From: Lithospermum erythrorhizon
Lineage: Eukaryota; Streptophyta; Magnoliopsida; Boraginales; Boraginaceae
Reading direction: 5' to 3'
Assembly: GCA_019722365.1 (NCBI GenBank)
Contig: JADFUC010001973.1
Coordinates: 1-64,000 of the forward strand
Length of the DNA stretch: 64,000 nucleotides
Made by a program: the position numbers and the translations under genes. Of this stretch, positions 24,183-36,846 are shown in pieces. Each line of letters opens with the position of its first letter. The first letter of the stretch is position 1. The notes beneath the pieces were generated by a model. It was not told the origin of the DNA and ran no database searches. It saw only the letters and a list, made by a program, of their open reading frames with translations.

Positions 24183-24944
24183 GAGCGTTCATATTAGAAT
24201 GATAAAAAAAACCTTCACTCATCTTGAATATTTAATGAGGCTGCTGGACATATTAAAAGGTATAAAAATTAGAGAAAGTGTCAATATATAGAAACTGAAA
24301 CCTTTACTTTCAAAGTGACAAAAAATTTACATACATGTGTAAAGCAACATTAAAGCTTTGTAGCCCCTACATATACCTTTAGTCTTTACTATTATAAGTG
24401 TGAAATTATCCCACTTATAAAAGTGTGATTTTTATTTATTTACTTTTTACATTATTAATTACTATATTACTCTTTTCAAATTTAAAAAGGATTCCTATAA
24501 CAATTCAATTATTAATAAATCCTAAATTTTTGCCTAAAAATTCTATAACAATTCAAACATAGTTTGAGTTATCTAGTCTCTTATAATACGTGCAAGAGCT
24601 TTACCACTTTCATATGTATGCTAATTAACATATGTTGATTATCAACATCGTTGTCCAATTATATAAAAAATATTTAACATCTTCACCAACTGATAAAAGT
24701 GTTTGATATAATACCGTCTTTGATTTTTTTAACTTTATCATAATACTAAGTAAATTTAATTTTAATGCAATGAATTAGTCTACTCATACAAAAAAAAAAT
24801 TGTATGATAATTATTCAATTATAAATTGAAAAATAATTTTTCTAATCTAAAAAATTACAATGAAAAAATATATATCTAAATTATTAAGTGATATTTTGTA
24901 TTTTATTTCAACAATTAAAATAAAAGGCCAAGATACATATCTAA
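24183..24944. other. AT-rich spacer between LINE and MITE
   Basis: No gene or recognisable element is visible. Confidence 0.5.
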
Positions 24945-25203
24945 TACTCCCTCCATCCCCAATATCATTAAGGTTTAAATTTGGACTTTTCACGGATTAA
25001 ATTTTAAATTCAAATATTTTTATTTCTATTGTATAATATTTGGTGAAAATTATCAAATAATAATATTTTAATATATTTTAATATTGACATTAAATTCTAT
25101 TCAAATTAAAATTATTTTTATCAATGAAGGCATAAAAGTTTATCAATTTTGAAAGCAGCTTAAATCAAAACAATTTACAATCATTTAAGACGCGAAGAGA
25201 GTA
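24945..25203. mobile_element. Stowaway-like MITE
   Basis: The terminal repeats are CTCCCTCCATCCC on the left and GACGCGAAGAGAG on the right, read inward as CTCTCTTCGCGTC. They are flanked by TA on both sides. The length of about 255 bp and the AT-rich interior fit Stowaway (Tc1/mariner-derived) elements. Confidence 0.7.
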
Positions 25204-25683
25204 ATAGATTTGGACATTTTATTTCAGAAATTTAATTTTTTTTTTATTATCACATATATAACATGTTAGTTTTTATGTTTAAATAAAAATATCTTTATTT
25301 ACAAACTATAGAGGCAATAATTAATTAGGTGCATTTTTCAATTAAAAGAGAAAAGTGATATTTTTTAACAATAAATAAAATTACATAACGCTGCATTCTT
25401 TCATAAACTCAAAACGAAGAAGTAGTATTAAGAACAAAACTTTTAAATCTATTATTAAAAAGTATATGATCATATAATCATGAATAAATAAATTATAATA
25501 TAAATCAAAAAGTATTATTTATAAATTTAAGTAGATAGTTACTACTTTATTTATTATCTCGCTTTAAACGTTTTCAAGATAAAGAATTTAACGCACGTAT
25601 TTTATTATTCATGAAAAATTACGAAGTTATATGGCATTCTTCATAAATGTTGGATGTTTATTCAGTCTTTATAATATAATTAT

Positions 25684-25942
25684 TACTCGCTCAATTCTTA
25701 AAAGATTGTTCATTTTTTACTTTTTTACTTTTTAATAGTTGAACTTTGATTATAAATTATTTTGTTTGTGATGTAGAATATTTGATAAAAAATATATAAA
25801 TTAGCACTGAATGTATTTTTGCTATTATATTTTTCATAAAATATTATAAAACATGATAAAAATATCTATCATTAAAATTCAACTATTAAAATTTAAAATT
25901 TAAAAAATCAAAAGCAACATTTTTTTAAGAATAGAAGGAGTA
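25684..25942. mobile_element. Stowaway-like MITE, second copy
   Basis: The left end CTCGCTCAATTCTTAAAAGA pairs with the right end TTAAGAATAGAAGGAG, and both are flanked by TA. The interior is AT-rich and also partly self-complementary (TAGTTGAACTTT and AATTCAACTATTA). Its length matches that of the MITE at 24945. Confidence 0.6.
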
Positions 25943-28900
25943 GTACATTTAAATACCACACTCCATTTAATAATTTAACTCAGGATTCATGAAGACTCAA
26001 AATACAATATTTCTGTTTCGAACGATTAATGATATGCATTACCTATATAGTAAAATAGTAAAAAGAATAAGTGTACGGCATCTAGAATTGCCCCATGCCC
26101 CCATCCCCACCCAACACTTCATTTAGTGGCAAATGAAGTTGACAAAGTCCATATTGCGTGTCTACATTATTAGGATAATAATAATAATAATATCAACTCA
26201 AAAAACCACTCCTTAAAATAATCAAGAGAAAACATAATTCACTATAATCATGGATTAAAATTTTCATATATTTACATTTAGACTAGACTTCTAGTTTTTA
26301 TTTTTGAATTTATAGAATATAAAGATAATATATTAAAATTCTAAAGTACGTTGTTTTCAAATTAACGATGTAAGTTTTCCAATTTTTATTTTCAAACTAT
26401 ATATCACATCATCTCCATCAATCTCATGAAATTGTTTAGTTTAAATATTTTAATGATCAAAATTAACAAGAATTTTGACCTTTGGCACGTAGATAATAGT
26501 AAAGTACATTAAAAGTTCTACATTTGATATATTTTTTTTACTAAATATTATGGAACATATAAAAAAATAATGGAATTCCGAAATTTTAAAATTCAAAATT
26601 AGAGAATTTTCATAGGATAGAGGTAGTGCATTTGAACATTTTATGGATAACCTACTGAATTTTAATATATAACAACAAATAAAAAAAAGTAGGATAAAAA
26701 TTGTAAGAATGCTCGAAGCGCGGGTGGTTAGTAATTGTGGTAAATCAAACGTCGGCGTAATGGAAAACGTCAGGATTGTAAATTTTCTAATATCATGATA
26801 AGAATGACAAAAATATTAAAAGAATTGAATTATTCTGATAAAAATATATGAGCATATTGACTTAATATTTAGTGATACAATATAAAGACTCTTATGATAA
26901 TAATATAATATACTAAATTTGATACACGAGTTCTTAATAAACTAATATGGAAATAAATAACAATCATTAGTAATAAAAATAATATCTCATAATATCTTCA
27001 AATATCTTTTCATATTTTATGAATCTATCTTCATATCATAATATCTCTTGAATCCATCTCAATAAAAATTAAATATAACAAGCTCATTATTAGCTCATTC
27101 ACTTATAACGAGTTGTCGAACTTGTGAGTATCAATTTAAATTAGTCCAATCACTTCCACTAAACTAACATTGTACGAGAAGATGCTAATGCCAAATTGCA
27201 ATCAAGAATAATATTCGGTACAACCTGACAAACCTCCAATATTTGGCATGTCGAAACTTCCCCCACACTGCTTAATTTCATGAATCTAAATCAACATTGA
27301 TGCTAAGTTTCAACTTGTTCTATCCCTATTAGCTGTTTTCTGGTATATGTTGGGTGCCTTGATTGATTTTATTTTTGCTATTACAACATCAAACAAGCCA
27401 ACATGTCAAACACGTTATTGGGAAATGCTAGTTTGGCAAATGACTTAGAAATCTAACTTGTTATAAGATGTCATGGCTTTGGCCATTTGCTTAATCAATT
27501 TGACATTCAACAACAAATTATCTGGCTAGTTCACGTCCATTTGTTAATTCTTGTCCTCAATGATTTTTTAGATTTGGGACAACACTAAGCTTCATTAATC
27601 ATATATGTCGAAACCAATTACAGTTGATTTTAGAATATTTTAGTTACAGAAATTGTAACTAATTGATAATTTGATCCTGAAAGAATTATTTGACTTGGAT
27701 GATCTCTTCCATTACACTAAGTTTATTTCAATTTTATTTGTTAATATTTGGATAATCTGTATTATTTTATCCACATGCATGGAGTTTGAAAAAATTATTT
27801 ATAAAATCAAAAATTATTTTACAAGTAATAATTTCTATTTGGCCCATCCTCAAATTTTGTTCTAGCTCCATTCCGCACTTTATTAACTACCCTTCCAATC
27901 CAAAAATAATCGAAGACTGATTTTTCAAATCAACTTCGACCATCAATTATTAATTATTCATTATTTTAAAAAATATATACTTATATAATCGATTCGGCTT
28001 TTAAAATACTTTCATAATATTAATTTTTAATTTTTAATAATATAATTAAAATTAAATAATATATGGTAGCTCAATTATTTTAAAGAGATTTAATACTAAA
28101 TTTCAATTCTAAAATTATTAGGGACAAAATTGCAATAATAGCGCTGGTTACACTTTGAGAGACTAACTCGCATGCAACTCAATGTTTCTTGTTCATGACA
28201 TTAGTTCATATCTTAAATTGGTGTATGGTTAGCATTTGACGGAATTAACCATTTAACGACTAAGTCAACTTAGGTATCATGTTACTTATTGTAAACAATT
28301 ACGATTAAAATGTAACTGTAAAACTATCGATGATCAAATAAGAAATTCCCTATGGATTTTGCTGCTCAAGTTTTGCCTTTTAATTTTATTTTTTCATGAT
28401 TATATAATAGAATAGTATGCGAGTATGTAATGCTTCGTTGACACTCAAAGTAATGAACTTCTTCATTGATTTTTAGGGAACAAATCCCATGATATCTCAT
28501 ACATCAAATATATGATTCACGAGATGTGAAAAAAGAAAAAGAAAGAACAGTTTGCGCACAAATGGCATCGTTTGTCTTCTATAATATGATGATCTATAAG
28601 ATAAATGAGCTAAAGTGGATTATAGGCATTGATTTGGTTTCTTTTTCTGATAACTTTCTTTTCCATCTTAATACTTCTTGTCTCTAATATTTGTTTTTAA
28701 TTAGAACAAGTATAGGGTATGTCAATGATGTTAGTCCTATTATGGTTGCCAAGAGCCAGCAGAGATGACTTCCCTATCTCTTTTCCAATGTAATTATTCC
28801 AAATCTTTCCAAGACAACAAAATCAAAAAGTGATTTGATATGTTATTATAAATTGAGTCCTAACTTTAAAAGTAATCAAGGGTGTCTAGACTTGTTTAAC

Positions 28901-29103
28901 TAGTGGTTGCTGGTCGCTTTAGGTACAGGAGATAAATAATTAATATGCTACTTTAATTTAGCATCTAGAAAGCATTATTGATCGAGGGAAATGGTAAAGA
29001 ATCATTACTTAACTACCCAATTATTCTATTAGTACGTAAGATCTTTCATTTTTATTTTGTTTTAAATATTTTATTTCTAGATGGCGAGGATTACCTTAGA
29101 AAC
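25943..29103. other. AT-rich spacer
   Basis: No gene is visible in these 3 kb. The open frame at 27671-27865 is short, AT-driven and matches nothing I recognise. Confidence 0.5.
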
Positions 29104-29450
29104 TGTTGAGTGATTTTGGGGAATACCATATCGGTAGACCTGTATTACTTTTGTTTCCTTTATCCTATATATGCTATGTATATAAGTGCTTATTCCTGTA
29201 CCAAATAAATTAAGCTTTTGTAAGATTCTTAAGAAGATTACTTCAACTATTTCACTAAATATCAGAATATGTTTCTTCCCCCATTATACTTAAATTTTCT
29301 CATGTCATTTCATGGACATTACCCCTAACACATCGTTAAAAAGTGATACCCACGTTAAATTCCCGTTATTTACTTTCCAGATTTCCTTTACGCACTCGTT
29401 ATTCTGGGCCAGATCCGCAACAAACCTGCATCGAATGATCTCAGATCCTA
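29104..29450 (+). repeat. 5' LTR of the plus-strand copia element
   Basis: It starts at TGTTGAGTGATTTTGG. It shares AAGCTTTTGTAAGA, AAGAAGATTACTTCAACTATTTCAC, AAATATCAGA, TTTCTTCCCC, CTAACACATC, AGTGATACCCA and TTTACGCACTCG with the 3' copy. The exact end is uncertain and I did not find a clean primer-binding site. Confidence 0.65.
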
Positions 29451-30869
29451 CAAGACGACGGCCAGAAAGGTCTGGAAGTAGATAAGTTTAACGGAGAAAT
29501 AGTCACTTACTACAGAATCGCTGGCGCATTATCGTCGGTAGTGATCCGGGTCTCCTCTTACGAAGAATCCGCCCGCACCGTTCCGGAAAACTAGATTCCT
29601 TTGAGTAGGTATGTGCACACTAACGCTGACGTTGCCTCCTGGCGACGACATTTTGTTTTGAGCAGAGACCGTTGTCGGATCATAGCTAAGTCGAAAGCTC
29701 CAGATATGACCGTAAGCTTCAACTAACAAGCTGTCATTAAACATAACGTTTATTCAAATAACAGATGCTAGGAAGCAGACGTCTAAAAAGTTAATTACCT
29801 CTAGATAAACTAAATACGATATTGGCGCATTTGGGTAATATTGATGTTTATGTTTAATACTTATGATGTCATTTATTCTAAGTAGTTTCTTTACCCAAGA
29901 TCATATTTAAAATTTTAGCGAATCTATTTAATTAACCAGAAAGACTCTATAACTCTGTGAAGAAGCTAGAAATGCTTCTTCATAAATGCGAATCGAGACA
30001 TACTGTAGCTAAGCCTAGCTTTTTGACACTCAAGTTGTCAAGTTATTCACCAATAAGAATCATGATTTGTTAAGGGGAAGAATTTTCCTAAGAAATAATT
30101 CAAACCATTTCAAACTGAAAGTGAATGCCCACACATCAGAAGCGGCATGACACGGAACCGATTGTCCCAAGAGGCGAGCAATTTAACGTGATCCTGCATC
30201 GCTAAGCGAGAGTAGTGCACAAATCCGAGGAAGATATAGCCTTAGTTGTTTATATAGCCACACATTTTACAATCACCGACGCGGGATATTTGATTCCTCG
30301 AGCATCTTATCATATATTTGTCCTAAGAGGAATGGTTTCTACTCTACGAGCAAGTGACGCGGTAATATTTACGCCACGCCTGAAGCCATGGGCATTGGGA
30401 TAGTGCTCAGAAAAATTGTGACTCACGACGGTAAAGCTCAGACCTAAGACAAGACATGCTCCACTGATGACTAAGAATTTGATTTCATGAGTCTCGCTGG
30501 GTTCACTTTTAAAGGTGAAGCGTGGGAGGATAAATGTCCGGCAGAGGTTCGAGGTGATTCTCGAAGAGATAAGAGTGATTGTATTTTCTACAGCGTGCTA
30601 CGCTCGATTCCGCTAATGTTGCACTATCCGTTGTTGAAAATGATAATACGACTCAGCCATGATACGGCGCCTGTGGTCACTGAAGAGAGAGTGACGCAGA
30701 TTCTCTGCCAGGACAATCTTCAAAGGCAAGCGTGTCAAAAGACTTGGCCAGGAGCACTGTGTCTTTTAAATTACATCGCAGCAAATTCAAAGCGACTCAT
30801 AGAACAAAGGTACATCGATTACATTCAATTCGATTGTCGGGGTCTTTCACGAGTTGAATCTTGGGCAGG

Positions 30870-31190
30870 TCACAGTATCGCTTATCGCCGATTGATTTAT
30901 TATTCGAGCATGACTTGGTCTTTATTATGAAGCAAAAGCATGCTTTTCAAGCACTTCAAGGATCGGAAGATTTTAGTGGAAAATCAAAATGTGTCTGCTC
31001 GGCCGCATATTGATAACTGTCCGAATTCTGTCCCAGTTTCGATGGAGTTTTGTAAGGCGGAGGATTTGCTAGGCATCATACGAGCCAGTATACACCCCAG
31101 CCAGAATGCTGTGAAAGCGTAACTGCATTTCTAATCAAACACTCTCGGGAGAGAGCTCGTTGTATGCTCTCAAATGTCGGGCTGATTTGT
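30870..31190 (+). pseudogene. Copia integrase remnant (plus-strand element)
   Basis: Short runs line up with the integrase core across several frames: HFKDRKILVENQ, IDNCPNS in the place of the family's TDNGLEF, EFCKAE, and then RERARCMLSN, the segment just past the catalytic glutamate. The glycine after the second catalytic Asp is lost, and stops and shifts fall between every block. Upstream open frames (30487-30930) probably cover the zinc-binding part, but I cannot align them with confidence. Confidence 0.65.
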
Positions 31191-31929
31191 AATGCTTGTA
31201 CCGAAACAACAATTACCGCTATCTCGATAAACCGTGGTCCTCGCTACTGTATTAACTGAAACCCGCTGAATTGCGGTCTAATAAGTCTCACATTATACAG
31301 ATCGAGTCTTTGGCCGCACCGCTATTATCATGCGAATGCAGGGAAGTTAGAACCAAGTGGCGCAGAAGCGGTATATTTGTAGGCTATGGTGATAAAGGTG
31401 AGTGGTATAGAATTTGGTCATCTTCTCGGTAGACGAAAGATTCTGGAAGCGTAAATGTAATATTTGATGAGAATTCTATGTTTATATCAACCATCACACC
31501 CATAATTCCCGGCGTATGTGGTGGTTGGAAGTTATGCTGGAGCACAGATTCTCGTGTTAACGGAGATGGCGAGGCTTCTCGGGCCACACAATCAGAGGCA
31601 GAACATCAAGTTCCATCCCTGATGAACATCACAATTTGGCTCTTGATCGCCTCGAAGAGCAAATCATGGAGTACCTCCCTTCGAGGTACGATATGAGGAT
31701 ATGTTGGCTTTGCTTTATGCGTTGCAGAGGAAGTTGATCCTCATGAGCGCTTTCTACAAAGAAGCCGTAATTGGTACTAAGTCGCCTAATGGCTTGTCGC
31801 CACGGAGAAGAGACGGAATCACTTACAAGAATCAGACTGGAGTTGGGCGAGCACCAACGTGAAGAAAGATTATTACTGTGACGCGGATTTTCAGTTGCAG
31901 CAAGTTATCACTGCATTATGTGTTAAATA

Positions 31930-32450
31930 TAAAGTTGTGAGTGGTTGCTGGGAGGTTTCAAATTAAGCAAAGGAGTTGACTACAATGATATTTTCTCACC
32001 TGTAGTCGACACACTTCTATCGTGGTGCTTCTCATTGTAGCTGCACATCGCACTGAGCTCGAGCAGCCTAGGGACAAGCCAAGACGCTACACGGAGAGTC
32101 GGGATTTAAGAAATTTATATGACCAAGCCATGGTTTCGTGAACCCGAAAGGAAGATTATGTTTGCGCATTGAAGAAATCTTTGTATGGTTCAAGTAGTCT
32201 CCGGCGCAATGGGTACAAGAGATTTGATAACTATATGATGTAGACTGGGTATTCGAGGAGTCCATATGACAAGGCTTACTACAATAAGTATGATTGCCCC
32301 TTTATCTACTTAGTTCTCAGAGGTAGACGAGCATACTGATAAATACCGCAAGCAAGGTTCTGATATTCAAAATAAGGGTTCACTTAGCGCCGAGATTGAA
32401 ATGAAGGATTTAAAAGGTAAGTTAAGATTTTGGGAATAGAGACAAAGTCG
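31930..32450 (+). pseudogene. Copia reverse transcriptase remnant (plus-strand element)
   Basis: KEGVDYNDIFSPVV opens the domain near 31970. HTSIVVLLIVAAHRTELEQ, EEIYMT.PWF, KKSLYG and RKGYKRFDNYMM-like blocks follow in varying frames, then FIYLVL where the YVDD box should be, and LSAEIEMKDLKG. The catalytic YVDD has become an R-G-R-R reading, and the region needs at least six frame changes, so it is dead. The enzyme would copy element RNA into DNA. Confidence 0.75.
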
Positions 32451-33018
32451 TAAGAAGCTTTTCTTATCTCGTAGCGCCATGTCATAAGATTCTATCCAGA
32501 CGAGACGCTTACTCAAGAAACCACCGAGAATCTCGAGTTCTACAAATGCTTCGCTTGTCTGCTGTATTCACATCTCAATCATATGTCGAGAAGTTTACAT
32601 GGAACGCGCACTTATACTCAGTGCAGCTGAAGCTCACGACGCTATGGTCTCCGCACTAGACCCAATCTTCGCATATGTCAAGAAGCGTGTCAGAGGCTCA
32701 CACGAATTCTAAAAGTAACATCGACGTCACAATAGTGATTTTTCGTTATCTCGCAGACTGATATCAGTCTTTGTTATGGTGGTAATAGTCACTGTTTAAT
32801 TTCTGACATCGATTCTCGACTACGCTTGGTATTTACGGGTAAGATCTACGATCAAGCATGCTTTTACTGCTGGCTCATGAATGGAGGCCACGTCAAGAAT
32901 CCACTCGAATTTGTCTATTACCGAGGCGTAGTATACGACACTTGCCGTGTTCCCAAGGCTTATGTGATTCCTGGCTGGTATGACTAAGCAATGATCTCAG
33001 CTACATCACGATCGTGCT

Positions 33019-33216
33019 GTGATATATCAGGACAAATTGGAGCGCACATGCTTAACCAAGGATCAGTTCATCATGATAAAGACAAAGCACATCACGCTGG
33101 TATATCATTTTCTCGGTATAGCGAAAAGAGAATATGTAAATAGCAGCATCGCGTATAACCCAACCGAGCATGCTTATTTAATCCGGCTCCATAAAGAAAG
33201 CCAAAGATTGCCCTGA
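33019..33216 (+). pseudogene. Copia RNase H C-terminal remnant (plus-strand element)
   Basis: The reading contains TKHITLVYHFLGIAKREYV, which lines up with the TKHIDVRYHFIRE signature at the end of copia RNase H. It lies about 150 bases before the 3' LTR, as expected. Confidence 0.7.
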
Positions 33217-33361
33217 CTATAAATATTCGTGAAATTTCGTTACTGCCAAATGGGCTTCCACATTCTCCGTGCATCCCCGCATTATCCGTTCACTATCCGA
33301 GCAATATCCGCAATGGACACATCCTGCTGCGACTTTGCGAAAAGTTTTCCTCAGATCCACA

Positions 33362-33730
33362 TACGAGTGATTTAAAGTTCTAAAGTTCTAGATCATTGAA
33401 AGTTGACTCAACACATCTAGACTAAAGATACTTTTGTTTCTTTAATTCTATATATACTTTTAAGCATGATATGCGCTTATTCCCTGCATTCAAATAACTC
33501 AAGCTTTGTAAGACTCTTTAAGAAGATTATTTCCAACTATTTCACCAAATATCAGACCGCTTTCTTCCCCATTATAAATAAATTTTCTCTATTACCGTCA
33601 TGGACAATTCTAACACATCAAGCAGTGATACCCAATGCTAAATTTCTAGCTGCTATTTACTTTCAGATTTCCCTTGACGCACTCGCTTATCCTAGCTTCA
33701 CATCCGCTATAACAGAAATATCATATCTCA
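33362..33730 (+). repeat. 3' LTR of the plus-strand copia element
   Basis: It begins near GAGTGATTTAAAG, matching the 5' copy. It shares the AAGCTTTGTAAGACTC, TTTCTTCCCC, ATGGACAATTCTAACACATCA and TTGACGCACTCGCTTAT blocks. The end near 33730 is estimated. Confidence 0.6.
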
Positions 33731-34142
33731 TAAAGATTGTCTATCTTTGAATTTTGATCATTGATTTTTTTTAAATTGATGAAAATTTGATATTCTTATA
33801 AAGATTTATTATAACTTATATATATATTGAAATTTAGAATTTGTACCGTTTGTACTATAAAAATATTTGCACCGTAACCTTATCCATATATTTAAGCCAA
33901 GTATGGAGCATGCAATTTTATGCACTGGTGGTACAGTCTAGCTAGGAGATGATGGATATATGTGGTCCAAAACATATCATAAATATAACATTAAGGACCC
34001 AACCCATCCATGATCCAACTCCAAACATGAATAATGACCATATAATTTTAGAGGGGCTATTTGTATCATTGTATGAGGAGGACTAGATAGAAGATGATGT
34101 TTAGTCAGCTTTCGTGCAATAAATCCGTGGGCATTATTATTA

Positions 34143-34181
34143 CATTGTGAGACAGCATTGTGAGACAGCATTGTGAGACAG
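34143..34181. repeat. Three perfect 13 bp repeats
   Basis: The unit CATTGTGAGACAG occurs three times head to tail. Confidence 0.9.
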
Positions 34182-34426
34182 TATTCACTATTCATCATCT
34201 GTCTTGTAATAACAATCCCCAGAGGGTAGTGGTCTACCATATTTTAAACATTCTGTGCTATCCATATCTTCAGATATATATCACTAATCAATAAACATAA
34301 ATTATAAAAACATATATAAAATAATACGAATAGCAATTGCTTTCTTCCATTTCTCATATTATTAATTACTAAATTATCTTTTATTCAAAAAACCTATAAC
34401 GTAAGAGTTTTAATAGAATTAACTAC

Positions 34427-34662
34427 TACTCCCTCCATTTTTTTTTATTCGACATTTTCGTGATATCGGTTTTTAACTGACTATCAATTATTCATAAACT
34501 ATATTGCTCAAAATTATAGCAAAATAATATTATAAAACTATTTTCAGCATTTAATCTAACGATATAACTTTATATTTATTAAAATAATAACTAATTAATA
34601 ATTAATCACAAAGTTTTACTCTGATACAATTTAAACGCCAAATGAAAAAATCGGCGAAGATA
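34427..34662. mobile_element. Diverged Stowaway-like MITE
   Basis: The left end is CTCCCTCCATTTTTTTT..ATTCGAC. The right end, AATGAAAAAATCGGCGAAGA, reads inward as a decayed copy of it. TA flanks both ends and the length is about 232 bp. Confidence 0.5.
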
Positions 34663-34999
34663 AGATTCATCACAATGCTATACTCAGACATAAGCGATAT
34701 CAATCTAGTGCTAATCATCAACACATACATAAGGCTGTGATGATACATCATATACATTCACATATATATATACTTTATAATTTGCTGGCAGATCCCACCT
34801 TTTAATTAACTTTATTTATTGTCTCCAAGACATTTAATCATTCAAAAGGCATACAATTATTGGCCAATTCCGACAGATATAACTTTCTACGATTCAATCT
34901 ACGTTAATATTGCCTCATATATTATATATTATTAATTTATTAATTCTTTCATCAATATGGTTTTATCATCCTCACATTTTTTCTAATCTTTAATAATTT

Positions 35000-35295
35000 A
35001 GCGTTAGTTAAATAATAATATGCTTTATGTAGAACTATTGTTATTATTATTATTATAATGAAAAGGCTTAAATAATCATATATTTTTTATAGAATTATTA
35101 TTATTATTATTATTTATTATTATGTAGAACTATTGTTATTATTATTATAATTGATATTAGTTAAATAATCATATGATTTGAGTAGAATTTTTATTATTAT
35201 TATTAATTTATATTAGTTAAATAATCATGTTGATTTGAGTAGAATTATTATTATTATTATTATTATTGTTTTTGTTGTTGTTGTTGTTATTTTTA
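35000..35295. repeat. TTA microsatellite cluster within a tandem repeat
   Basis: Four units of about 65-75 bp each carry a TTAAATAATCATATGAT..GTAGAATTA-like sequence followed by a (TTA)n run. The block ends in a (TTG)n run near 35270. Confidence 0.8.
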
Positions 35296-36714
35296 TTTAA
35301 TTTCATGCATATATGAATTTTATATATTGGAATATATAAAAATTTAAATTATACTTTTTAAATCATACCAAGTTAATCTATATAAAATAAATAATTCACG
35401 ATACAAGATTTACGATCAATTGTCAACACATTTAATAAAGCCGATATCAAATTATTAAAGTAATATTTCAGATCTTTCTACGACATCTCGCCAGATAAGA
35501 TTCTCTACGACATCGTATTTTATTGTTAGTTTTTATATTATATTTAAAGTAAGTTATTTATGATAAAAAGTATCTGCTCAAAAATTAAAATATTAATTGT
35601 AAAAAAATTCAAAAGAAAGGCCGCTTTTTTATAGCTTAACGACTTCGAATTAAACATAAAACGATCATATTTCAAATGATTGTGATATTTTGCATCGTAC
35701 GCCTCTATTTATCAAGATATTTATAAATCAACATATTCGTGTGTTATTAATTCAATCATTCCCCACAAATTAATTTATGATCAATCACATACACCTTTAA
35801 TTTCTCCCCTCTTATTATTGGCCACCGCACCATACCAACCCAACCTTGGTGGTTTCTGAAGACTGCTTCCAAAAGGTTGTAGAGATAATGATAATAATAA
35901 TAAGGCATTATCTCGAAGATAAACTTTTATGGTTTAAATAACTGAAGAAGTAAAGTTATGAGCGTTAATTTACTAAAATTCACGGATCATGGGCATTGGG
36001 CAATATATATGACATTGTAGTTTGTTTCGGATTAAATTAAATCAAATAAATAAGTAAACTGATTAAATTGATCCAAACATAAAGTTTTGAGAGTAAATAA
36101 AATTACTATATTAGTCCAACTTAATCAATTACAGTTTTGAGAGTCATCAAGTGATCGATAACAACATGAATCATTTGTACAACAAAATGTCAGTTGTTTG
36201 AACTAATAAAAACGCCAATTGACCATTTGCCTAACAAATATACAATTTTATGGACTAAATATATATCTAGCTCGATCAATAACAAAAACCGAAACCTATA
36301 CTAACAAGCAAGCTTCTACTTATTACCTAGCTGGACAATTTTTTTTTCCTCACAAATTAGCCATTGAGGTATTTTCTCATTGCCTCACATTGGAAATGAC
36401 TGTATATATGTTGATACAAATTAAAATTTGTTCGCCTGATGACTGACATCGTTCTAGTAATCATGTGAGTCTTAAGTTCTTATTGGTTTTTTGTACACCG
36501 CTTATTGCAGCATTGCTTTTCATCTTCGTCGACCTACAGATATATATTACTCAATAAGAATTTACATGTCATTCTGCTATACACTTATAACAGATTCATC
36601 GACTCACATCTACTCTTCATGGAAATTGTTAAGGCCACGTCCGTGCCCTAAACATCATATACATACAAGAAAATTAGTACGGGGTATTAAAATTCTAATT
36701 AATTGAATTTCATG

Positions 36715-36846
36715 AGATAATCGAATTGGGCCTAAATGGCTGAAGTAATATTCATTCGATTCACGGCGCCACGGCTCGAATCTCACGTAGCGAATAAGTA
36801 ATTGTGCGAATTATTATAATCTTAAATATGAAAGGGAAAAAAAAAT
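36715..36846 (+). mobile_element. Possible tRNA-derived SINE
   Basis: An A-box-like ATGGCTGAAGTAA and a B-box-like GGCTCGAATCT lie about 35 bases apart. An AT-rich body and a GGGAAAAAAAAA tail follow. I found no clear target duplication, so this is tentative. Confidence 0.3.

Larger units (their letters stand above)
29104..33730 (+). mobile_element. Ty1/copia retrotransposon, decayed, with both LTRs
   Basis: LTR-like direct repeats lie at 29104-29450 and 33362-33730. Between them on the plus strand come gag-like LEVDKFNG (near 29475), an integrase core (30870-31190), reverse transcriptase (31930-32450) and RNase H (33019-33216). Integrase before reverse transcriptase is the copia order. RARCMLSN-like wording after the integrase core suggests the Tork/Retrofit side of the family. 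Frameshifts are so dense that no domain is whole. Confidence 0.8.

Noticed and set aside
29529..31696. Protein genes from the open frames between 29.5 and 31.7 kb
   Set aside because: Integrase fragments lie in order across these frames between two LTRs, so they are pieces of a decayed copia element.
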